Shown here piece by piece: positions 6,635 to 14,832 of a stretch of 28,243 bases of DNA. Within the stretch, counting starts at the first letter, position 1. Each line of letters begins with the position of its first letter. The notes beneath the pieces were generated by a model. The model worked only from the letters and a program-made list of their open reading frames with translations. It was not told where the DNA came from and did not search any database. This DNA is from Erysipelotrichia bacterium (GTDB taxonomy: Bacteria > Bacillota_I > Bacilli_A > Erysipelotrichales > Erysipelotrichaceae). Made by a program: the position numbers and the translations under genes. The stretch covers positions 1 to 28,243 of the forward strand of contig SABF01000004.1 of NCBI GenBank assembly GCA_009929095.1. The letters run 5' to 3'.

Positions 6635-7345
6635 ATGGCACAATTGGTCTACGGAAAGAACGTGGTGAGGCAGATCCTCACAGATGAACAGGGGCAGGCA
6701 GAACAGATTTATCTGGTTTCTCATGATGTACAGATCGAAGATCTGGCACGGAAAAAACGGATTCCGGTCAGGATGGTCGATCGAAGAGCACTGGACAAAA
6801 TGACCAGGAGCGATCATCACCAGGGCATTGCGGCTGAAATTAAAGACTATCGGACATACTCTATTGCGGAACTGACCGCCGCAAAGAAGGGCACCTACGG
6901 TCTTCTGATCCTGCTGGATGAACTTGAGGATCCGCACAATCTTGGCGCAATTCTGAGAACAGCGGATGCCTGCGGTGCTGATGGGGTCATCTTTAAAAAG
7001 GATCGTGCTGTCGGACTGACACCGGCAGTTGCCAAGGTTTCTGCCGGAGCAATTGATACTGTGAAATGTGCAGCGGTTACCAATCTGAGCCGAACGATAG
7101 AAGAACTCAAGAAAGAAGGCTGGTGGGTAGTTGGAACCGCCATGGACGGAGAAGATTACCGATCTCTGAAATATGACTTCAATACCGTGCTTGTCATTGG
7201 CAATGAAGGAAAGGGTATTTCCCGACTGGTCAGAGAGAAATGCGATTATGTTGTGACTCTTCCAATGCGCGGAAAGATACAGTCTCTGAATGCTTCAGTA
7301 AGTGCCGGTATTCTGATGTATGAGGTTAGCAGTCACCACTTCTGA
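6635..7345 (+). CDS. rlmB: 23S rRNA (guanosine-2'-O-)-methyltransferase RlmB (TrmH/SpoU family)
   Basis: A SPOUT-class SAM-dependent methyltransferase, expected to 2'-O-methylate a guanosine in the 23S rRNA peptidyl-transferase region. The 236-aa protein has an N-terminal L30e-like substrate-binding domain (~1-75) and a C-terminal knotted SpoU domain. Visible motifs: motif 1 Glu-Asp-Pro-His-Asn-Leu-Gly-Ala-Ile-Leu-Arg-Thr-Ala, motif 2 Val-Ile-Gly-Asn-Glu-Gly-Lys-Gly, and motif 3 Leu-Pro-Met-x-Gly-x-x-x-Ser-Leu-Asn-Ala-Ser-Val-Ser. Two ATGs are close together (6629, 6635); 6635 has the better spacing to AAAGGA. It follows mrnC by 10 bp in the same operon. TrmH-family paralogs cannot be fully separated by eye, but the genomic position supports RlmB. 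Confidence 0.92.
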   Translation: MAQLVYGKNVVRQILTDEQGQAEQIYLVSHDVQIEDLARKKRIPVRMVDRRALDKMTRSDHHQGIAAEIKDYRTYSIAELTAAKKGTYGLLILLDELEDPHNLGAILRTADACGADGVIFKKDRAVGLTPAVAKVSAGAIDTVKCAAVTNLSRTIEELKKEGWWVVGTAMDGEDYRSLKYDFNTVLVIGNEGKGISRLVREKCDYVVTLPMRGKIQSLNASVSAGILMYEVSSHHF

Positions 7346-7382
7346 TTTCCGAGCAGCCCAAGAGGGAAGAGGAGAGAGTATC

Positions 7383-7985
7383 ATGCTGAACTGCTATGAG
7401 TATCTTTATATGCTTCGATCCGGTGATGATTATGGATATGAAAAACTGTATGATCTGTTTCAGGAAATGATCCGTGCTTCTGTAGGCGGAGTGGTGGGAA
7501 AATACTATCCGCTGCATATATACAGGGAAGATTTTATTCAGGAGGCACGCATTGCCATGGCTTCTGCAGTGGAATCCTATCGTGAGGATCAAGGCGCATC
7601 ATTTGCGACATATTCTGAACTGCTGATTAAGCGCCGTCTGTATTCTCTGATGCGTCATCTGGTATCACCGTCATTCGCTCATATGCACAATGCCCGCAGT
7701 CTGGACTGCTGTCCTGAAGATCGGGAAACGCCCTATGACACGATGATGACAAACGATCATATGACGGAACCGGAGTATCGTTTGAACTATGTTCTTGCGG
7801 AAGACCGACTGACCAGGGTGCTTCAGGAAATGAATGCCATGGAACTGGCAGTTTACAGCTGCTGGCAGAATGGCCGCAGCTATCAGGATGCCGCAGATTC
7901 ACTGAACGTTACTTATAAGTCATTTGACGGACGTCTGCAGCGGGTCAAGCACAAGGTCAGATCGGCGATTATCAGTCCCTGCTGA
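7383..7985 (+). CDS. sigH: SigH-like RNA polymerase sigma factor (sigma-70 family, sigma-30 type)
   Basis: A 200-aa alternative sigma factor. Region 2 is seen at ~30-85 (Asp-Phe-Ile-Gln-Glu-Ala ... Ala-x-x-Ser-Tyr-x-Glu-Asp-Gln-Gly-Ala-Ser-Phe-Ala-Thr-Tyr) and region 4 at ~140-195, where Gly-Arg-Ser-Tyr-Gln-Asp-Ala-Ala and Lys-Ser-Phe-Asp-Gly-Arg-Leu-Gln-Arg-Val-Lys-x-Lys match the SigH C-terminus well. In Bacillus SigH drives transition-state and early sporulation or competence genes; whether this organism sporulates cannot be told here. The start ATG 7383 has GAGGAGAGA upstream. The gene sits where sigH is expected, 37 bp after rlmB, but yacP (rae1), normally between them, is absent, and rpmG does not follow. 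Confidence 0.85.
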   Translation: MLNCYEYLYMLRSGDDYGYEKLYDLFQEMIRASVGGVVGKYYPLHIYREDFIQEARIAMASAVESYREDQGASFATYSELLIKRRLYSLMRHLVSPSFAHMHNARSLDCCPEDRETPYDTMMTNDHMTEPEYRLNYVLAEDRLTRVLQEMNAMELAVYSCWQNGRSYQDAADSLNVTYKSFDGRLQRVKHKVRSAIISPC

Positions 7986-7994
7986 TTAGCATAT

Positions 7995-8040
7995 AAAAGA
8001 TGTGGCTCTCCGATATCTATTCCGGGAATCACATCTTTTT
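7995..8040. terminator. Bidirectional terminator between sigH and the LuxR pseudogene
   Basis: AAAAGATGTG pairs with CACATCTTTT around a 25-nt loop, with T runs on both strands. It ends the cysS-sigH operon and overlaps the last codons of the minus-strand LuxR gene. Confidence 0.8.
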
Positions 8041-9401
8041 AAATTTTACAGCCAGTTCAGTCCGGTTGACACAGCTGGTTTTCTTCAGCACATTCTTCAT
8101 GTGAAACTTGACAGTGCTTTCTGAGATGTACAGATCATTGGCAATTTCACCGTTGGCTCTTCCCTTGACAGCAAGCCGGAATACCTCACATTCTCTTGCC
8201 GAGAGACCATACTGCATTTCAAATGCACTCAGCAGCTTTTCCTCATTCTGTTCCTGGGACAGAACAGGAACGTAAAGAATGTGATAGAGCTTGAAGAACA
8301 GAATCACAGTAGCGACAAAGAGTACAGCGGCAATCAGAACCAGAGCGACCTCATTCTGCTCCAGCAGCATTCCGCCCGTGGTTCCAGCCGCATCTCCGAT
8401 TTGGCCAGGCAGGAGCCCGAACCCGGCAGTCCAGATCAGGCTGCTGTTTTAGCGGCAATATCGCAGAATACTGAAATTCGGTAGACCGAGAAGAAGCCGA
8501 AGAACACATAGCCGAGAATCCAAAGTACCGAAGCAGCGGCTGGAACATCCTTCAGAACAAAAGAAATGAATGGGAATACCAGTGCGGCTAAACAGCAGAC
8601 TGCCACATACTTTCGATTGCGGTCACCGATCAATCCTGCAGAGATAAGACCGGCCGCATAGAAAGCCCGTGAGAATTCCAAACTGATGGTACCGCCGACA
8701 GACTGTGAGAGCGGGAAGCAGAAGCCGAGTCCCTTGACACCCGACAGAAGTATGATAACCGCAGCGATCAGCGCAACCTGCGGTTTTCTGAATGTCGAAG
8801 ACGAATTGACATTCTCCTGAGAGAGTTCCTGTTTCCCGCGGTCATTTACTGCAATGATCAGCAGAATCAGGATCAGGTAAACTGTCAGACAGAATGCCGA
8901 ACGCAGGAAATGATGATTCATGGGAATGGATAATTGTCAGGTGGCGATACTGCCAAGACCGTAGCCAAAGCCGAAGACAATGCATTTTTTCTGCTGCGGC
9001 ACATAAAGAGCCAGCTTGGTCAGATAGACGCCCGCGGTCATGCCATGCAGAAGATTCATCACCAGACCGATGATCAGCACAGCTTCCCGAGAACCTGCAA
9101 GCATCATGACAGTGATTACAATGCCATCCAGAGTGATCACTGCCGGCAGAAAGCGGCGATTGGCTGCTGCGGCCGGTCTGTACTTTACCAGAAGGGCAAA
9201 CAGGAACAGACCAAGTGCCTGTATGAGATAGCCGACGCCTTCCGACAGAAGATCGGCCTGGCAGCTTCCGAAGAAATCAGTCAGTCGATACAGTCAGGAA
9301 ATATATGCTGATCCGGCAAACAGAAAGCACAGGAAAATGAGCAGGAAAATGCGGAGTTCAGTCTGGTTCTGTTTTATACATCTTTTTTGTCCGGCAGTCA
9401 T
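8029..9401 (-). pseudogene. Broken MFS-type membrane / LuxR-HTH regulator
   Basis: Read on the minus strand from ATG 9401, the product would be a ~455-aa membrane-bound regulator: about 12 hydrophobic segments followed by a LuxR/GerE helix-turn-helix (near the C-terminus: Leu-Ser-Ala-Arg-Glu-x-Glu-Val, Ser-Glu-Ser-Thr-Val-Lys-Phe-His-Met-Lys-Asn-Val). Three lesions interrupt it. Codon 36 (9296-9294) is TGA, codon 155 (8939-8937) is TGA, and near 8440 the frame changes: the membrane part ends at a TGA at 8436-8438, while the sequence continuing into the HTH is open in another frame (Ile-Trp-Thr-Ala-Gly-Phe-Gly-Leu-Leu-Pro-Gly-Gln). The open pieces are 8937-9140 and beyond, 8436-8921 and 8029-8370. 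Homologous MFS-LuxR proteins are usually intact single genes. No Shine-Dalgarno is evident at 9401. Decay seems likelier than three sequencing errors, but I cannot exclude the latter. Confidence 0.8.
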
Positions 9402-9503
9402 CTTAGAAATGTTATATCACGGAATTGATCAGCTGGAGAAGCCGGAATGAATGGCTGAACCGGATATGTTCAGCCTGCCTGAAAACCTATCCCAAACCTG
9501 TCT

Positions 9504-9531
9504 TTGATATATGAACTGAGTTATCTATGAT
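9504..9531 (+). promoter_or_regulatory. Promoter of the envelope-protein operon
   Basis: TTGATA (9504-9509) and TATGAT (9526-9531) with a 16-bp spacer, about 30 bp before the M4 peptidase start. Confidence 0.6.
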
Positions 9532-9561
9532 GAAGCTGCAGGCAGTATGGAGGGAACAGGT

Positions 9562-11361
9562 ATGAAAGCATGCGGGAGACTGTCAGTTTTTGTGATAGGA
9601 GCACTTCTTTTGTGTGCCTGTTCAGAAAACTGCGGCACTTATCAGATCAGCACGCCGAACAGCAGGATAAATACAGAAGCGCAGTACAGCAATTCTGTTC
9701 AGCACAACAGCACGGTGCAGCTGAGTGAAGAAGATATTCAGAACATGAATGATCATCATGCACTGTTTGCCTACAGTGATGAAGGCTATGTGACATCTTT
9801 GGTGGGCAGATACTCAGAAGATAAGATTGAAGACTATGAAGATGCTGTGGCCTCCCTCAATGGAGTGGCTGCCTTGATCGGACTGTCAGAAGGATCGGAA
9901 TTCTTCTGTGTATATGGTGAAAAAGATAATGACGGATATACCTACTATACCTTTCAGCAGAGATACGGCGGCTATACGCTGAAGTATGCGACACTGAGGG
10001 TCGTTGTAGACCCGCAGGGATATACTGCCGGCCTGTCTTCCTCCTTTACACCGAATATCGGCATTGCCGCTGAACAGTCCAGCATCACAGCAGAAGAAGC
10101 AGAAGACATTGTCAGAAGTGCATATCAAAATGATGATATGATTCTCTGCCATGACTCCACAAAGCAGCTGGCACTGACACTGAACAATCAGACCGTAAAC
10201 TGCTTTGCGGTATATACCTCCAGCCCGAATGTATCAGCTGAATTCGACATGCTGTATCTGGAACACTTCGTCGCTTTCACCGGAGAGTATCTGACGTGCA
10301 TTCCGACATCTTCTCTGAATACCGAGAATACCAATGCGTATAAGACAGATGCCTACTTTGAGAATCTGACTGCAGCTGCCTATACCGGAACCGTCACGCT
10401 GTATGACGGAACAGTCAGGACAATTACCGTCCCGGTTGCCTATAACTCAAAGGACGGGAAATACTACCTGGCGGATATCGACAGAAAGATCATGGTCGCA
10501 GACTGCTATGATTTCAACTATGAATATAAACTCAGCGGTATTACGAGCCCGGACAATTCGGGATGGCAGGACAGTCATCTGCTGGCCTATGCAAATTATA
10601 TTCAAGCCTATGATTTCTACGCGTCCATGGGGATCTATTCCGTGGATGGATTCGGCACCCCGATATTAATTACCGTGGACTGGTGTGACAAGGATCATAA
10701 TTCGGTCAACAATGCCTGCTACTACGGTGTCATTGATGGCTGGGCATGTTTTGGTGTATCCCGGTCCAATCGCTACTGCGACGCTCTGGATATTGTTGTG
10801 CATGAATTTACACACGGGATAACTGCCAACTCCATGCAGGGAAGCTTCTACCAGAATGAGACCGGAGCGATCAATGAAGCTTACAGCGATATCATGGGAA
10901 ACCTGATTGAGATGCGCAGCGGTGCAACGGATGATACGACCTGGCTGGTTGGTAAAAATTCCGGCACGCCGGCTAGATGTATGAGTGATCCCGGCAGCTG
11001 TCATCAGCCGGAATATGTCGGAGATATCTATTACCTGCCAGAGGTATATAGACCGGATTACTTTACCAATGACTATGGCGGGGTGCACATGAATAATTCT
11101 CTGGCTTCCAATGCGGCGTATCTGCTGCATGAAGCAGGCATGAGACTTGAGGATGAATGTTCACTTTATCTGACCTCAATCGAACTGATGACTCCATATG
11201 CAGATTACGATGACCTGTATACCTCTCTCATCTTCAGCTGCAGAATCAACGGCTTGAATCGATATGAAGACAGGATAACTGAAATTTCAGAGAGAAGGGA
11301 CTGCTCGGAAATCGAATCGAGAATGCCCGGACTGCCGCGAGAGATGGCTATGGCAGAGTGA
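9562..11361 (+). CDS. M4-family (thermolysin-like) metallopeptidase lipoprotein, frameshifted near its C-terminus
   Basis: A secreted zinc endopeptidase anchored as a lipoprotein (lipobox Leu-Leu-Cys-Ala-Cys). Residues ~50-200 resemble the FTP/PepSY propeptide. The catalytic part holds His-Glu-Phe-Thr-His at 414-418, the third zinc ligand Glu439 in Gly-Ala-Ile-Asn-Glu-Ala-Tyr-Ser-Asp, and the active-site histidine His509 in Gly-Gly-Val-His-Met-Asn-Asn-Ser, so the core looks active. ATG 9562 is preferred over 9547 because GGAGG lies 8 nt upstream. The last ~27 residues, from about 11280, do not resemble the family; in another frame the sequence reads Asn-Phe-Arg-Glu-Lys-Gly-Leu-Leu-Gly-Asn-Arg-Ile-Glu-Asn-Ala and runs on to 11636. 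A one-base indel near 11281 is the likely cause. First gene of an operon reaching 16090. Confidence 0.88.
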   Translation: MKACGRLSVFVIGALLLCACSENCGTYQISTPNSRINTEAQYSNSVQHNSTVQLSEEDIQNMNDHHALFAYSDEGYVTSLVGRYSEDKIEDYEDAVASLNGVAALIGLSEGSEFFCVYGEKDNDGYTYYTFQQRYGGYTLKYATLRVVVDPQGYTAGLSSSFTPNIGIAAEQSSITAEEAEDIVRSAYQNDDMILCHDSTKQLALTLNNQTVNCFAVYTSSPNVSAEFDMLYLEHFVAFTGEYLTCIPTSSLNTENTNAYKTDAYFENLTAAAYTGTVTLYDGTVRTITVPVAYNSKDGKYYLADIDRKIMVADCYDFNYEYKLSGITSPDNSGWQDSHLLAYANYIQAYDFYASMGIYSVDGFGTPILITVDWCDKDHNSVNNACYYGVIDGWACFGVSRSNRYCDALDIVVHEFTHGITANSMQGSFYQNETGAINEAYSDIMGNLIEMRSGATDDTTWLVGKNSGTPARCMSDPGSCHQPEYVGDIYYLPEVYRPDYFTNDYGGVHMNNSLASNAAYLLHEAGMRLEDECSLYLTSIELMTPYADYDDLYTSLIFSCRINGLNRYEDRITEISERRDCSEIESRMPGLPREMAMAE

Positions 11362-11636
11362 CATTCAATGTGTCATCCGATCTCAACGAGCTGGCAAGTA
11401 CCGTCTACTGCCTGGATGCGGCAGATAACGAAGAAATATGTTCTACTGCTCCGGACATTGACGGAACTGTATCCGCACTGCTTCCGGAAGGAGAATATGG
11501 CATCGCATTTCAGTATTACGCAGATAATTCAAGCATTGTCTGCTGCTATCAGGAAGACACGTGGGCGGTCGGAACCGTCTATGATCCAATCCGGATAACA
11601 GCAGGTGAAACAACTTCAATCAATGATCTGAACTGA
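11358..11636 (+). pseudogene. Displaced C-terminal beta domain of the M4 metallopeptidase
   Basis: This 92-codon frame begins with a GTG that overlaps the M4 stop as GTGA, but the frame is open further upstream to about 11283 and its upstream codons read as a sensible M4 C-terminus (Glu-Asn-Ala-Arg-Thr-Ala-Ala-Arg-Asp-Gly-Tyr-Gly-Arg-Val-Thr-Phe). I therefore read it as the tail of the M4 gene after a frameshift. The domain is rich in beta-type sequence, with a Leu-Pro-Glu-Gly-Glu-Tyr turn typical of carboxypeptidase-regulatory-like or collagen-binding B-type sandwiches, and would sit outside the membrane. An independent small translated protein is possible but it would lack a signal peptide. 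Confidence 0.6.
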
Positions 11637-11655
11637 CAGAAAGGACAGAAGAGTC

Positions 11656-12198
11656 ATGGATGAATCAGAGAATAAAAAGCCGTCAGAATCTCAGCAGGAG
11701 TCAAAGCCTATGGCATCAGAAAGTGAATGGTACTGCATTAAGTGCGGGTCAAAGAATACCGGGAAGTTCTGTCTTTCCTGCGGAACTGCAAAACCGATAT
11801 TGGCAGAACGGATCGAGCCGGAACCGAAATCTGCTGCCGAGTCATTGCAGACAGAATCAGCTGAACCAGAAGCCGAACAGGAGCCTGTATCTGATGAACC
11901 TGAGATGATTCAGACGGAAGAACCGGAAAAGACTGAATCTGAGGATTCAGAGGCACCAAAACAGGAAGAGATGAAATCATCAGAATCAGCGACAGCAGCC
12001 GGCAGTGTGTGGCATTGTGCGAAATGCGGGGCAAAGAATACCGGCAGATTCTGCACCAACTGTGCAGCCCCAAGACCGGCGTCAGAAAAAACGAAAGGAC
12101 ATGAAGCAGAACCCGGGCCGAAAGCATCAGAAAGAAACTTCCCGGAGCATATAGAATTATTTCAATTGTTTTGGCAGCTCTTGCTGTGCTGTATCTGA
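11656..12198 (+). CDS. Double zinc-ribbon protein, N-terminal part of a frameshifted membrane protein
   Basis: The frame encodes 180 aa: two zinc ribbons with the same pattern Trp-x-Cys-x-x-Cys-Gly-x-Lys-Asn-Thr-Gly-x-Phe-Cys-x-x-Cys (Cys27/30/39/42 and Cys121/124/133/136), separated by a ~75-residue Glu/Ser/Pro-rich linker. The last ~20 residues look unnatural. In the frame of the next gene, the codons from about 12129 read Arg-Lys-Lys-Leu-Pro-Gly-Ala-Tyr-Arg-Ile-Ile-Ser-Ile-Val-Leu, the start of a membrane helix that continues into 12171-13763. One base missing in the A-rich run at ~12131-12137 would rejoin them. I infer one gene: cytosolic ribbons, acidic linker, one membrane helix, extracellular domains. 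Start ATG 11656 follows GGACAGAAGAG. Confidence 0.75.
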   Translation: MDESENKKPSESQQESKPMASESEWYCIKCGSKNTGKFCLSCGTAKPILAERIEPEPKSAAESLQTESAEPEAEQEPVSDEPEMIQTEEPEKTESEDSEAPKQEEMKSSESATAAGSVWHCAKCGAKNTGRFCTNCAAPRPASEKTKGHEAEPGPKASERNFPEHIELFQLFWQLLLCCI

Positions 12199-13763
12199 TT
12201 GCGTTAGTTGTTCAAGATCAGAATCATGGAAATTATACAGTCAATCAGCTGCCGGAAGAGAAAAATGAACTCGGGGTACCGGACGGATATGCCGCATTTG
12301 ATTATGGCTTTGTCGGTCTTGATACAGAGGTGTCATTTCTATATCCGGAATCAGGCTATGTAAGCTACTCGCCGGATCGAAGTCTTTATATATATTCTTC
12401 AGAAGAAATGAACATGCCCTATATCACAATCTATTCAGCTGAAATAAAGGCTGTCTCACCCGATGCCTATTTCGATTGTTATAAAACGCGGCTTACATCC
12501 AGATACCCAGATGCGAAGATGTCCAAGATAAAGAAAGTTCAGGCCGAAGACAAAACCGTATATATGACTAGTGCGTCAGTCAAGGATGATGAAGGCACTC
12601 TGACAATTAAACGGTACCTGGAAATCTATCCGGAAATGAATATTCAGTATACGCTGAAAACCCATGATCCAGAACAGGATGAGTCAGTGCTTTATTCCTT
12701 TATCAGCAGTCTGAAACCGTATGAATATGCCTATGAATATCCGGACTATATGAAGGATATCCTAAACGGCAGCAGTACAGATAACAGTGATGAAACAGAA
12801 GATCCAGCAAAGGAATCGAATCAGGAAAATGAGATTGAAACTGTAACGAATGACTCGATGGGAATTTCTATGTCACTGCCGGTTTCGGTAAATGGAAAAT
12901 CTATAGCAGTCGGCGTCTATGGATCAAGTGAGAATTATACATTCCTTGCCTCTTATATGAACACAGATCCAGACGGTGCAATGATTTACAGCAAGGATGA
13001 CTTCATGATTCGCTGCCCGGAGGACATTAATCTTCTTGCCAGGCAGCTAGGTGCAGATCAGGCCGCTGCATCCAACGGATCCACAGTGAAGCTGAATGGT
13101 CAGGATGCCTTTCAGCTTGATGTGGAAGAAGTGACAGGGAGCTATCACGGCAAGGGAAAACTCTATGTTCTGAACGGCGATAATATCGGCATCTATCTTG
13201 TCTACTATACGGTCAGTACAGATGCATCGGATCAGAAGAATCTGACATCTCCGGCAGATCAGTGCATCGCTGACTTTGATCATTCAGCCGGTGTACAGGG
13301 ACTCAGGACATTTGAACAGATGACCTATGAGAAACTGCATGCAGTGTTCGTGCTTGAAAAGGGAGCCCTGAAGTACGGCACACAGGATACCGGTTCCGGT
13401 CTGGCACTGTATGTCAGCAGTGATGATACAAATGAACCGATTACGGTCGAAGGAAAATCTGCCGAGACGGTCGGAACATCAGACCCATCAGAATACATTC
13501 GGCAGACATATGCACAGTTTCAAAGCAGCAGGTACTATACTCCGTCGAAGACGGACATCACAGCCTGCGGTCTGGGCAGATACGGCGCAGTAACAGCAGA
13601 CATTACCTATCACTTTAACGATACTGACTACACCTGCAGAGTGACTGCATTTAAGGATTCCGGCGGACTGATGTGGATGATTCGCTATACAGTGCCCACA
13701 GCAATGCTGTCTGAATATGAAACAATCGGCAATGATATTGTCTGGTCATTCGCACTGTATTGA
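12171..13763 (+). CDS. Membrane-anchored extracellular protein with PsbP/DcrB-like domains (C-terminal part of the zinc-ribbon protein)
   Basis: A 530-residue frame that opens with a membrane helix (Ala-Ala-Leu-Ala-Val-Leu-Tyr-Leu-Ile-Ala-Leu-Val-Val) and continues as an extracellular region. By sequence rhythm I see three similar domains (~35-180, ~215-370, ~375-530), each with a strand containing Phe/Leu-Tyr-Pro or Met-Ser-Leu-Pro, several strands with Tyr-x-x-x-x-Tyr, and a terminal helix ending like Phe-Ile-Ser-Ser-Leu; this resembles PsbP/Mog1/DcrB-type folds, but that is inference. The TTG at 12171 is not a convincing start: the helix begins upstream in this frame, which is why I consider it the distal part of the gene at 11656. 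It is followed by a lipoprotein 20 bp away, on the same transcript. Confidence 0.7.
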   Translation: MAALAVLYLIALVVQDQNHGNYTVNQLPEEKNELGVPDGYAAFDYGFVGLDTEVSFLYPESGYVSYSPDRSLYIYSSEEMNMPYITIYSAEIKAVSPDAYFDCYKTRLTSRYPDAKMSKIKKVQAEDKTVYMTSASVKDDEGTLTIKRYLEIYPEMNIQYTLKTHDPEQDESVLYSFISSLKPYEYAYEYPDYMKDILNGSSTDNSDETEDPAKESNQENEIETVTNDSMGISMSLPVSVNGKSIAVGVYGSSENYTFLASYMNTDPDGAMIYSKDDFMIRCPEDINLLARQLGADQAAASNGSTVKLNGQDAFQLDVEEVTGSYHGKGKLYVLNGDNIGIYLVYYTVSTDASDQKNLTSPADQCIADFDHSAGVQGLRTFEQMTYEKLHAVFVLEKGALKYGTQDTGSGLALYVSSDDTNEPITVEGKSAETVGTSDPSEYIRQTYAQFQSSRYYTPSKTDITACGLGRYGAVTADITYHFNDTDYTCRVTAFKDSGGLMWMIRYTVPTAMLSEYETIGNDIVWSFALY

Positions 13764-13783
13764 GAAAGAGAGGAATATAACTG

Positions 13784-14821
13784 ATGAAGAAGACGGTATC
13801 AATTCTAGTTTCCGCATTGATGGCATTGTCCATTGTCGGCTGTAAATCGAAGGATGTTTATCCGAATGATAAGACAGCTGATCTAGGGGATGACAATCTG
13901 TCAGAAACGCTTGATGCGATTCAGAAGAATTCACAATCATCCGCAGACACTGAGAAAACGGATCAATCAATTACAGAAGTGACGGATCCGAGTAAACTGA
14001 TCACTCAGAACATTTCGTCAAGTCTCGATGAAGCAGTACCGGAATTTTCCAACAGGCAGGAATCCGATGTCCAGACAGCTGTCAGAAACAGCGGTCTGAA
14101 ACTGGTAACCTACTCTACGGATGATTACTCCATCACGATGCCGAAGGGCTGGACTCTGGTCACCTGCGGACAGTATGCATCCTTTGGATTCAACATATTC
14201 AATCCGAATAACACGGCTTATCAGATCTTCCGGTATGGAGCATTAGCTCCATTCCTGAAGAACTGGGATTCCAAGCAGCTCCATCAGAAATACAGTCCGG
14301 GATTCCTGACCGATGCACCGGTGATGACAGATCGAAGTGCCAAGGGCCTGCTGAATATCTGGAATGACTGCATCAGCTATCAGAAGGCATATTCTGATTT
14401 CATCTTTCCATACCTTGATGATATCTGCGTACAGAACAGTGCAACCTACAAAGGCCTGTACACTCAGTGCGGAGGCAGTGAGTCAACGGTGATTGCGACT
14501 GGCACGACCGGCAGAAAGGATGTGCAGTGCATCATGTCCACAGCAGTATTTGATCCGGGGACAAGCTATAACGCCGGTGTCGATACCGGATATCTGATTC
14601 TTTATGAGACAGTTGGTGTTTTCGCACCGGCAGACGCATCTGCCGCAGATATTCAGGCAATGCTCAAGTGTGCTTCAAGCGTTGAGTTCTCTGAGGACTA
14701 CGTAAAGGAATCCAAGAAGGCAAGCGGCGAAGCGCTGGCGAGTGTAACTGCTCAGCTTTCTGAGAACAGAGTGCTCATGGAAGCTCTGCAAATGCAGTGG
14801 AATGAGTACATAAATGGTTAA
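13784..14821 (+). CDS. Lipoprotein of unknown function (PsbP/DcrB-like C-terminal region)
   Basis: A 345-residue lipoprotein: Lys-Lys N-region, hydrophobic core and lipobox Ser-Ile-Val-Gly-Cys at Cys20, then a ~75-residue low-complexity Asp/Ser/Thr linker. The folded part (~105-310) starts with Tyr-Ser-Thr-Asp-Asp-Tyr-Ser-Ile-Thr-Met-Pro-Lys-Gly-Trp and contains Phe-Gly-Phe-Asn-Ile-Phe-Asn-Pro-Asn-Asn and Ile-Phe-Arg-Tyr-Gly-x-Leu-x-Pro-Phe-Leu-Lys; I remember similar uncharacterised lipoproteins in Clostridia but know no function. The C-terminus is a helical Gln/Leu tail. GAGAGGA precedes the ATG. It lies between the zinc-ribbon membrane protein and a small cytosolic protein in a tight operon, which argues for a shared envelope role. 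Confidence 0.8.
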   Translation: MKKTVSILVSALMALSIVGCKSKDVYPNDKTADLGDDNLSETLDAIQKNSQSSADTEKTDQSITEVTDPSKLITQNISSSLDEAVPEFSNRQESDVQTAVRNSGLKLVTYSTDDYSITMPKGWTLVTCGQYASFGFNIFNPNNTAYQIFRYGALAPFLKNWDSKQLHQKYSPGFLTDAPVMTDRSAKGLLNIWNDCISYQKAYSDFIFPYLDDICVQNSATYKGLYTQCGGSESTVIATGTTGRKDVQCIMSTAVFDPGTSYNAGVDTGYLILYETVGVFAPADASAADIQAMLKCASSVEFSEDYVKESKKASGEALASVTAQLSENRVLMEALQMQWNEYING

Positions 14822-14832
14822 TCGAGGCAGTT

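Noticed and set aside
3835..9296. TGA read as tryptophan (alternative genetic code), because three in-frame TGAs fall where Trp would be acceptable.
   Set aside because: cysS, mrnC, rlmB, sigH, nusG, ktrA and the flavin reductase end in TGA at the expected protein ends, several with terminators right after, so TGA is a normal stop here.
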